Source: Glandiceps talaboti
Taxonomy: Eukaryota > Hemichordata > Enteropneusta > Spengelidae
Reading direction: 5' to 3'
Assembly (NCBI RefSeq): GCF_964340395.1
Contig: NC_135568.1
Span: forward strand, 11,818,776-11,882,775
DNA: 64,000 nt
Part shown: one piece after another, positions 51,901-63,900 of the stretch
How positions within the stretch are numbered: position 1 is the first letter of the stretch
Layout: each line of letters opens with the position of its first letter
Program-made: the position numbers and the translations under genes
The notes under the pieces: generated by a model
Databases searched by the model: none
The model's input: only the letters and a program-made list of their open reading frames with translations
Told to the model about the DNA's origin: nothing

Positions 51901-54900
51901 TTGGAGAAGCTAAAGCTGGTTTTGCTGTGTCAATATTGACTGAACCACCTAAGTTTATTAGGGAGCTTGAAACGACTGAAGCAGTTAAAGGAACCAGTGT
52001 CACATTGGAATGTCAAGTGACAGGTATTCCAAGACCAGAAGTACAGTGGTTCAAGAAGAAGACAAGAATTATGCCAACAAGACGTTATGTTGTGGAATAT
52101 ACAAAGGATTGTGTATGTACACTGACAATCAACAATGTTGGAGATGAAGATGTTCTACCATACACCTGTAAAGCTACCAATAAAGTTGGGCAAGCTGAAA
52201 CCAAAGCAGATTTACAAGTGAAAGGTAGGTATTCACAAACAACCCTAAATGGCATACATGTATTACCAAATACTAGCAGGTCAAAATATAAGATCGAGTT
52301 ATTCTCATATTTACCAATTGTAATACATGTTTAATTGCATGGAATGAAAATCATGGTGATGACCAAGGATCAAATGATAGTTACTTTTATGATGTGCGTA
52401 TGGTGTAAAATTGTATTTCGGATACAGACATTTGCCATCACCTTTGAGCCTAACTGAACTTACGGTTTGTTTGTTTGTACAGTGTATGAATATTTAAGTT
52501 TTTTGTGATAATGGACACATAGAGTTAGCTAATCTTACGGTGATCACTTTGCCACAGTGCCACATACACTTAACATTCTGTTTGTTGTGTACTTGACAAA
52601 GCTTTATTTTTCAGCTTTAAAGAAATAAATACTGATGATCTTTATTCATGATTGTATTCCAGAACCAGAACCAGAGCCTGAACCTGAACCTGTTGTTGAA
52701 AAGGCAGTTGAAGAAGAAAAGGAGGAAGAATTCTTTGATGCTATTGAGGAAGTTGTCAAAGAGGAAGTGACTTTTGAAGCTGAAGTCAGCATTGAAAGAC
52801 CAGTGAAAGAAGAAGTCACAGAAGTGGAGATGAAACTAGAACTTCCCAAAGCTGAAGTAGAAGTTGCTGTTGAAGAAAAGGTCCTTGAAGAAGTTGAATT
52901 CAAGATCAAGAAACCAGTTGAGGAAGAACCAATCACAGAAATTGACTACCAGAAAACAGAGGCAGAAGTCAAATTTGAAATCAAACCAGAAGAGAAGGCA
53001 GAACCTGTTGTTTTTGAAGCTAAATTTGAGGAGGTTCCTGAAGAGGTTGTTGCTGAGATACCCATGGAACCACCTGTCTTTGTGAAAGAATTGATTCCTC
53101 AGACCATTGATGAAAGTAGTCGACTTCACCTTGATGTGGAAGTGAAGGGTGAACCTAAACCATCTCTGACTTGGTACCAAGATGATGTTGAAGTGATACC
53201 TGATGATCATGTCACAGTTGACTTCCCAGAAGATAGAAAGAGCACATTGGTCATTGAAGAAACAGACATTGCTGATGAAGCTGAGTACACATGTAAAGCT
53301 GTTAATCCTGCAGGAGAAGCAGTTACAAGAGCAGAGATAGTGATCGAACCAGTCAGAGAAGCTCCCAAGTTTGTGAAAGAACTTGTGAAGCTTACTGTTA
53401 AAGAAGGTGACACTGTAACATTTGAATGCAAAGTGACTGGTCGCCCACGACCTGATGTGAAATGGTTCAGAGAGGAAGAGGAACTTGAAGAAAATGACAC
53501 AACTTCTATTGAGTACACAGAGGATGGCACATGCATCTTGAAAATGAGAAGGGTGCCAGTATACTTCACAACAACATACTTCTGTAAAGCTGTCAACATA
53601 GTTGGAGAAGCTACAACAACAGCTGAACTAATTGTTGAAGGTATGTTGGTATACATCACTATCACTACTTTAGATTAAATTTAAGAAACTGCAATGTATT
53701 TTAATATACTTGAACTTTAGAAACAGCTGAAGCAGTCAAAAACAATTGTCAAAACAAGACTTTAAGCTGCCTAATTCAACTTTATGACATTTTATGCAAG
53801 AATGAAATAGAATAATTATGGATCAACAAACTTCATCTGAATCTGGACCAAAGAATGATCTCCCACAGTGAATATATAAATATCATGTACTTGTGGAACT
53901 TTATCAAATTAGGCAGCCATATATTTTGACAAATATCCTCTCTAAACTTTCGTTACCATTGTTTCCTAAGGAGGTTTTCCACCTTGTATGAAATACTGAT
54001 TGTAGTATAGGCAATCATGATAGGGTCTGAATATGAAAAAAAGAATCGAAGTATTGAGGTGCTTCAGAGTTTTGGTCTTATGTTTATTTTTTGCCTTAGG
54101 TTTATAGTGTTTGTTAACAAGGTATACATAATATGAATGATGTGTTGCCATACCACATAATTTGATGAATGTTGCTTGGTATTTATGCTAAGATTGTATC
54201 TCTCCACAGCTGGAAAGAGACCACCTATCTTTATAGTTAATCCAAAAGACTGTGAAGCACCAGAAGGTAAGTAATTTTATGTCATAAGTCATGATTTCAA
54301 TAATCATCCCTCAGGCCTGTGGCAGCTATGGATGGAGGCTTTTTAATTCAGGAGGAAAAAGGAGTGCCCAAGGAAGATCTGGGTTGTTTGGTAGAGTTAA
54401 CTGAGCAACATTCTTCGTACTTAGAGAATGGCAAAGTTAATCAAACACAGATCAGGACTCATATCCTGACCACACTAGTCAAAGGTCAAATGGTTAATAA
54501 ATCAACCACTGACAACCCACTTGGCAAACATCTTTTAATAATAAGTTTATTCACCAATATAATAATAACAAAAACTAATCCCAAAAAGATACACATACAG
54601 AATAAATGGCAAAAGGGATCAAGAAATAGCAAAGCTAGTCAAGCTTGTATCCCCTTAGTGACTAACAAGCACACTCGCACTTGTAGGTGTATATACTCGA
54701 TGTTCAAGATTGCCACAGAAACTATAACAAATAAGAAACATAACAAAATGACAAAGCACAACAATCAACAGTGGAACAGTAAAATTTAAACACATACAAT
54801 CACCACAGTCAGTTCACGAAAGAAATATAAAGTTGTACATGGCATTATAGTTATACATATTCTGAGAATAACAACTCTTTCGCTTTCTTTTTAAAATTCG

Positions 54901-57900
54901 TGCGTGAGCCAATAGACCGAATCTCAACAGGCATATTGTTCCAGGTTTTAATGCCAGAGTATGATATGGAAGATTGACCAAATGTTGTATGATTATACTC
55001 TAGAAAAAGGTTACCACTATGTCTTTGCCTTGTATCATAGGGATGATCTATAAGAGTAAAGTAATCTGTAATAGAGTGTGCAGACTTGTGATACATCAAA
55101 TTATGTATACATCTATAAGTAAAAAACCTTCTACCTTTATTTAGTCCAAGACAATGGGTGGATTTTATTCTTGTCGATTCCAGCAGTTAGAGTTGATAAA
55201 ATTTAGCTGTTTCAAAGCAAAACAACGAATAACTAATCTGATTTCAATGATTTAACATTTCAGGTGAACCAGCTGAGATCAGATGCAAAATTTCAGGTAA
55301 TCCAGAGCCAACAAGTGGTTGGTTTAAGGGATGGAAACATTGCCAAGAAGGTCCTGACTACTCTGTCAGCTTTGATGAAGAAAAGGATGAACATGTCTTT
55401 ATTATCAAAAACTTGAAGGAGAAAGATGCTGGCAAGTACAGCTGTAAAGCCACCAATGAAATTGGAGAAGCTAAAGCTGGTTTTGCTGTGTCGATATTGA
55501 CTGAACCACCTAAGTTTATTAAAGAACTTGATGTAGTTGATGCACTTGAAGGCACAGATGTAACTTTGGAATGCAAGGTGATAGGAATTCCAAGACCAGA
55601 AGTACAATGGTTCAAGAAGAAGACAAAGATTATGCCAACCAGACGCTACGTTGTGGAATATACAGAGGATTGTGTGTGTAAACTGACTATTCGCAATGTC
55701 ACTGTTGAGGACATTATGACTTATACCTGTAAAGCTACCAATAAAGTGGGCCAAGCCGAAACAACAACTGAGCTCCTTTTACAAGGTAAGTGGCACTCTA
55801 AAATATGAACATTTCTAATTTATACATAGCTGTGAAAGCTTGCATTTTTCTTCTCCTTACTGAAGTCTTGTAAGTCTTCAGTGGTGTCAAAAAGCAATGC
55901 TACGCTGCAAGCTTTTCTTACGTATTCAGTATCCAGCAATTAAAAATAGTTTCAAACACAACAGTTTTGCGCTGCAAGCTTTTCTTACATGTAGAAAGGT
56001 AAGTATACAGCAAATAGAAGATGTTAGATCCAACAACTGCTTATTGCACTGCAAGGTTCCCTTACTTAGGAATCTTTATTCAGTATCAAGTAATTAATCA
56101 AAAATAGTGTTTCCATTTCCAAAAATGACTTTGCCCTGCAAGCTTGTCCCATGTGTAGAAACAAACATATCCAGTCAATAACAGTAGTTTCAAAACCACT
56201 TTTTCCTTTGCTAGCTCCTTATATTTAGTATTTGATTTCTCCTCTTTTCCTGCATAGGTATGGTCTACCTACATCCTGTTGATCCTATACGCAGTTACTA
56301 TAAAATTTTTCTCTAGTATCGGCTTCAAACTATCTTATCTTTCCTCTGCATGTGAGAAAAGGTGGCAGGCAGTTGACCAAATGAATCTATGTAACTGCAA
56401 ATGCCTTTGTTTTAGCATATTTTTTTTGAATAGTCTTTATGCTAGGTTTAGATTTCTTTTCATAGCTGCGTACATTTTGGAAACATTATAAAAAGTTTTC
56501 AAGTTTATTCCGTCAAAAATTATAGTAGTTTCATAAACTATAAACTATTTTGTGCAGTTAAGTGTTGTTTGTGATCATTTGGACCAGGATTGTTTCATAC
56601 CCTCAAATCTCTTTAACTAAAAGTTTACCAAATTTTGTTTTTCTGACTAAAGAACCAAACATTACATGGAATAATAACAGGAATAAACAGTTCGTTTCAG
56701 TGTTCTTTGTAACAGTCTGGGCAGGGTTTGACTTCATTTATGACTGTAATAATTTTGCAACTAAAAACACTTTAAAACTACTGAAAGGTTATTTTGTAAA
56801 ATATAGTGTCACCATATATATATAACAATTACTGTTAATTAAACAAGCCATGTGTTTCTTGTGTTATTTGTAATTAATTAAATAGGACAGGTTCACAATA
56901 ACTCGTTACCAGCTTTAATTTGGAATCGCTGTGTAAACTGTTCACATATGGATTGTCAGAAATTACAATCCTGATTTTATGGCAGTTTTAGAATGTGGAC
57001 AATTTTCCAATTATGATTAAAACTGTCCAGGCAGGTTAGAATTAGTTACATCTAAAAGGAAACTGTCAAACCACTCATGAGAATATACAAAACATTATAT
57101 TGTTAAAGGCAAATTATATTTATTAACTGTGTTGTGTATTTTGTAGCCATAGCCAATTGCCGTGTATGTTTTTTTCAGACTGAGTATAGTGTTATATGTA
57201 AATGTAGTAAGCTTGCCAACTGATATTAGAAATAGTTTTTTTTTCCATAGCCACCTAAATTGCCATTTAAAGAAACCCCAAATATTAAGCTACCTACCTT
57301 CCCAGCTAGTTCTCCCTGTTACTTAACCTTGTTTCATTATTACTGATATGTCTCTAAAAGCTTTTGTAATTGTGAAATAAATGGAAATATTCTAAAATTT
57401 ATGGGTTGCGCATATTAGATGAATTGTGAGGATGCTTAAGAGTCTGATCATGAAACCCTTCAGTCAAATCATATCATTTCAATTCCACTAGATTGCTAAG
57501 CGTAGCTGCAGCATTTATTTCACCATATGGTAGCAAGCAATTCATACCCCAATTAAGCATGGCAGTTTAGCTTAGCCACTAAGTTTTGCATATAGTTGCG
57601 TACAAACCCAGTATGTTGTTAGTGATTCAACAGAAACAATGGCGGTCGCTCTCTGCTGCTTTTTCTTATTATTTCTCTTTCTTTGCTGAGATTATGGCTT
57701 GTACCAATGTGTTTGTGTAGATTTGTTTATTTTGTACTGTTATGCTGACTATCTCCTTACACAATTTATTTTAGTTCACTGTTGTTATCCAAGTAAAAGC
57801 CACCAGTTCCTATTCTATTCTGTAAAAGCATACAACTGACATATTCAAAAATACTTTTTAGGTAGATGCAAAGAAAAATTATTTTGCAGAATAATGTGAA

Positions 57901-60900
57901 ATTTGTCAGTCACATTTGCACAAAGTAGTAGAACTTAATGATAAAGATCTTGATTTTCAATTTTAAAAAAATAAAATAATTTTCATCACAACCTTTCATA
58001 ACCATTCATCCATGACATGATTCCTTCACCATTATGTAATCAGAAATGAATAAGAACATTTTTTTTATGTCATGTTGGTTTTTACTCTGATAATTGCAGC
58101 CCTTGTTTACACATGTTTAAAGCTGTTCGTACAATATATACATATCATACATTTCCAATTCATAGCAATATGGTACCTCGCACTTCACCTATTTTTGCAA
58201 TTGCACCATTTTTACAAGATTGCAAAAGGTGAAAACACCTCATATCACGTAACTTGGCATGTTCAGTCACATTAACATATTCCTCATGTGTTTCATCCAA
58301 CCCGTCGCATGTGTGTGATGCCTTTTGATGTGCACTCTTATCCTGTATGACTCCCTTGCCTGCCACTTTTAATAGGCACAGTCTCCTAAAATAGTCTGCC
58401 TGCATGCATGCACCAGCAATCTGCACCAGCACAAAGCAAAAAAAAATTACAAAATATTGTTTGACTTGCTGCAGTTGTGTAGCTTTATATCATCAAATGC
58501 AGATCACTAAGCCAACTGAACGGGATCCATGATGGCGGAAAGCATTGATGTGGAGTGAGGAAGAAAAAACTAAAAGTTATGGCCTCTGGTCAAACTGCAG
58601 CAGTTGCTAAATGCCCCATGCATGCTAAACATCACTGACATGTTATCAAGTCTCTCTGATAATCACAAACTAATTTTACTATTGGACAACAAACACCTGT
58701 TAAAGTCAACGTAAACAGCGTAACACCTGTCCACCTCTCTATTTACCCAACAGTGGCAGCTAAGATCACTGAAGGACCTGCTAGCATGTCAGTGAAACGT
58801 GGAGATTCTGTCCCTCTTAAATGTACGTTCATTGGCATCCCAACCCCTGATACCTTTTGGTATCTTGGAAAGAAAGAGATTGAACCAAGTGACCGATATG
58901 CTGTTGAAGTCACTGAGAAGTACTCAGTTTTGACAATCCAAGACATTCAGCCTGAAGATAGTGGAGATTATTCCTTTGAAGTTGAAAATAAACATGCTAT
59001 GGATCAGCATAAACTGACTATTCATGTCTATGGTAAGGGTGCATTGTTAATCAAATACCCAAACAGTAGTATAAAATATAGGGTATGAGCACATCAGTGA
59101 TAATCCCTGATTTTTAAAATTCATTAAAAATCAAGTTTGCTACTTTCATTTTTTATTTGAATTAACATAAAATGTTTTTAACAAAAGAAACTTTCAAAAT
59201 ATCAGGACTAGCGATTTGTAGGCTGGTAGTTCATATTTCTATACTAATTATTTATTGAATATTCAAATAATACAAAAGGGGTCGGTCGGTCAAAATTATC
59301 AAATATCCAAGAATATATCAAATAATTGAAATTAGTCAATCACATACATGTATGTATGTATGTATGTATGTATGTATGTATGCATTTGTGTGTGTATGTA
59401 TGTATGCATGTATGTAAGTATATGCATGCATGTGTGTGAGTGTGTGTATGTACATTGTATGTATGTATGTATGTATGTATGTATGTATGTATGTATGTAT
59501 GTATGTATGATTCTAGAGCATGAAAGACTGAGGTGGTATTTATGAGTAGACATTTTCAGCCCTTTCATATTCTCCTCCAGATAAACCATCAGCACCTGGC
59601 AAACCAGATGTTTCAGACATTAGTACAACAACCCTGACTCTGACATGGCAGCCACCAGAATCTGATGGAGGACGCTCCATAACTGCCTACATCATTGAGA
59701 TGCGCCATGTGGTTACTGAAACTTGGACAACCATATCAACCACACACACTACCACTACATACCTTGTGGACAATCTGACACCAAACACACAATATGTGTT
59801 TAGAGTCAGTGCTGGAAATGCTGCTGGAGTCAGTGAACCAAGTCCAGAATCTGATACCATCACTACTCTCAAAGAACCAGGTGTGTATCAGTGCACATAA
59901 GACAACTATAAAGAACTAGTGAGAGAAGTACTAAGTACTAAGAGAAATGAATTAGAGATAACGATTATTTTTAACCAAGGAATGGTCAGTTCTAAATAAT
60001 TCTTAATCGGGTGCTTGCACTCTAAAAATGTAAAGTTTCAACAAACATGTTACATTTCCAAGAATCTTACACTCTTTCATTAAGATAAGATAATTCTCAG
60101 AATAATTTTAAAATACCTGAAATGGTAAACAGGAAAAACGAATGTTAACTAGACTAAAATGATATGATTTGATTTAATTTGATTTGGCAAAAAATATTCG
60201 GAAAGCCACAAACTAAAATGGATATACAATACAGCAGGTATCACATTCACATGAAAGACAAAACAGATACATCACTGAATACCTTTGGTGAGGATGACAC
60301 AAACAAGTTTTAACAACTTATTTCCATTGTGGTCCCCTAAAATGACCAAATTAATAACCAAATTACTGATTTTGAAGCATGATTTTAACATATATAATAA
60401 TCATATGATATGAAAGCTTTAACTTTTAGGCATACAACCATGAGTATCAACTGTTAGTTATAGGTTAATAAATATTAGCAGCTTTGGAGAGTCGAAAACA
60501 ATATGTTACTAGATGGTGATTTTATCTCATATTTGATATTTTTATCCCTTTTCCAGAACCAGAACCAGAAGTACCGGCAGAGAAGTTGGCCGTACCTGAA
60601 GGTATCCTACCCTTTCCATTGGAATGGGATGTTTCTGTGATTTTGATTGTTTTTATTGCATTTTGCTATGCTTTAGTTTTTCTTTTGTAGTCAATCAGAC
60701 CAAAACAGAGTACATCAAATACAGGCAAATTGTAAGATGCCTTTTTTTGAATCTATGATTAGAATTCATAGATTCAAAACTTGATGCTGGACCAACTTTT
60801 GAGTTATGTACAAATGTTTGAAAAAGAAAAATTTTATTTATTGAAAATCTTCTTTAGGACCAATTGATTTATATGAGAAAATTTGTTTTATAATTCTAAA

Positions 60901-63900
60901 TAGTGCAAAGCTTAGATCAAGCTTGTGGTTAAGCATCTTATGCTTTTGGATACACCGTAAAGTAACCAAAGAATACAAAATAATGAAAATTGTGTGTTGG
61001 CTCAGCTCAGCTCAGGGATGAAATTTAAAATAAGTTGTATAGGCTACTGCAAGTACTGCACTCCAAAGAAACAAATTTTGTTGATTTATGCAACATGGAA
61101 ATGCAAGCACCTGATTTAATGAAAACAAGTGAACCTATAATCAAAATTCAAATCATCAATTTCGATTGACAAACATTTGTCAGTGATAAAAACAAATGTA
61201 ACTAGAATGTAAACTTGATATCAGATATTGAGTTCCACAAAACTATTACAAATCAATCTGTTTCACTGCCTTCAAAAGCAATTTTACCTGGATTCGGTTG
61301 ATCAGAATTCTAATTTCAATTGACACATTTCAGAAGTAACATATTGGTTTAAAGACAGCATAAACTAGCACACTTTGTTAAGTTGTTGCTTTTGATCAGG
61401 GACAAAAGACAGGATACAATATTTGAATAATGGACTCAAAATTTGATCAGACATACAAAATAGTATGCAATCGGATAAACAAATAAGGAAGTTTCAGCAA
61501 AGATTGCTCAAATGACAGATACAGTCTGAAGTTTATCAATCATATTTAATTGAAACTGTATTTTTTGAATGAGATTTAATCAAAATGTTTCACATTAAGC
61601 AAGTTTATTAGATGACTTTGACATTGTGAAGTTTCAACCCTTATTGAAGACACCAAGGTGTAATATAACACTACTGATTTGACCAGAAATTGACAGTCAG
61701 ACGCAAATAGCATGCACTGCTTGTTACTGAATTTTGCTGTGCTTTCACAAAAATGTCTTATGTAACAAGCTTACAGCTCAGTCTTATTGCAAGCTTTGAT
61801 ATATGAACACCAGCACCTTGATAATCACTATAATCTTGCACATCAAGTTGATTTGCTTATGTACACCAAATCACTGTACACTTGTGTGGGCACCATGTTA
61901 AGGTTTTTATTTCACGTAATTCAAATTTGTGAACATTAATCAATCACCGACTCATCTTTCATATTTATTGAAAACAATTTTGTTTCATTAAAATCATGTC
62001 AGTGTAAATATTGCATTATTTATTAATATTTCTTTGGGCAATTTAAAATGCTAGTACTGGTTTTATACTTTGTAAATATCAACACTTCTGCAGCTGCATT
62101 TGGTTTTTAAGTGAAAGGAACTTGTTCCATTCAGAAAGTGCAATTTTTAGCGGATATATAATCAACTCTGATATTTAACCATTTATTGGATTTTTTTGTG
62201 ATGGGGAATTTATAACCAAAGTAACAAAATCAAAACTAATTTGTAATTTATGTATTAAAACTTTACTTCAAGTGTGGCTCTATTTTTGTAACAATTCTAC
62301 TAACTGGCTAACACTTGACTCACTCAATTCGGCAGCTACTGCAATTTTATACTTCGAGATATAGATATTATTAGATTCTTGAAGTTATTAGACTTTCATT
62401 CCAATGATGTAACATCATTAATAACTTTTTTGTAATGTGATATTCAAAGTCATGTATTTTTATCATTGTAACATCTGAATAGATTGCATGGTTTGACATT
62501 GAGGGCATTGTCTTGTGTCTTGCTTGCTTGTACAGTATGGGACTTGGTGGTTGTCTTCACCAGCTGCTTGCTTACTGTTAGCCTTCGTAGCTCTAATCGC
62601 TGCCTCTCCAAATGTGTGAGACCTATATGTATGTCAAAAGCACCTATGCAGTGTTATTATACAACAGAATGCTTCACTAACGTATGACTTACACTGCCAT
62701 GGTAACAGCCATATTGGATCTTTTAACAACTGATCTCATCAGACTTCCGTGTTTAATACTGCCTTAACATTGAGTCTCAGAGTTGATCATGGGTATGACA
62801 TGACATCTTAGAGAAAGTTCAACCTGATTAATGTTCTTATGAAGGCTTTTTTAAGATTCACTCTGATTGGTTGGAACGCAGTGGAAAAGAATGACACCTG
62901 TTGTCTGATTCGTTAATGATCATTATTGAAAGACTCACAAAAGATACTTTCTAATCAGTAAAACACATGAGAGCTTCATATCTGCCGTGATTATACCAAG
63001 CAATGTTTTTGTGCCTTCCAGAGCAATTGACATCATTTTTTTCCTTAAGCAAGCTGCAGACACTGATTATAAGCACACTCATGGATTTTGACACAATGTT
63101 TGTCAGTTTTGACCTTGAATGAGTGCCGTGATGACTGTGTTCAGAGTGAGATAGAGTGTGTCAAATCACATACATGTTTGCTCGCTATCAGTGTCGGCCA
63201 TTTGTATGTGTACATAATTACAATAATTCTGGAAGGCATACAAAACTTTGTGTGGTACCAACTCCTAGTACTGTTGTTGACTTTGTCAGATAACTTTGAA
63301 ATTCTGCAAAATCCACCAATCAGAATCGAACATGGCTGCAGTCTTATCTTTAACATAATCCACCAATCAGAATCAAACATGACTGCAGTCTGATCTGACA
63401 TAGTTTGTGAATCAGAATTAAACATGGCTACTACTCATACAGCTTTATTTACATTCAGTGTGAAGCATTCTAGTTAATTCTAACATTGCGTAGGAGCTTG
63501 CTTTTTAGTATTCGATAAGTTACTATCAAGTCATCTCAGTACTTTGAACATTCTTCACATTTCTCATGTAACCATAATCCATCTTTTAACAATCAAAATT
63601 GTATGCATTATATTTCTGCCTTTGTTAACTCAATCATATATGTCATAGTCCAAATGTTACAAACCATTATTTTTGTATTTACATCTTAGACTTCAATCAA
63701 AATGCAACATAGAACTGATCCTGAAATGGATAGTGATAGCATAATGCAAGGGACATGATTATTTCTCAAGTTAAGATTTGAAACAGTTAGTTGTGACTGA
63801 TTCTTTTGATAAACGTGAAGAGTAAGAGTTCGTATTAAAAGCAACAACTTTATTCCAATCTGTTCAGTTTAAAGCTCAAGAGGAAAAATGATGAAACAAA

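Noticed and set aside
54319-54789. Plus-strand frame across intron 39
   Set aside because: It runs through a minus-strand SINE and LINE 3' UTR and has no known domain.
57630-57670. ATGGCGGTCGC as a possible start of another gene
   Set aside because: The frame closes quickly and shows no signal sequence or splice-supported continuation.
59348-59595. Met-Tyr-Val-Cys repeat frames
   Set aside because: Translation of the TATG microsatellite.
61330-61370. Possible exon after cacatttcag
   Set aside because: In phase 1 it meets a TAG after about ten codons, with no donor before it.
62484-62687. Hydrophobic plus-strand frame
   Set aside because: No splice support, no relation to the gene, and composition typical of intron.
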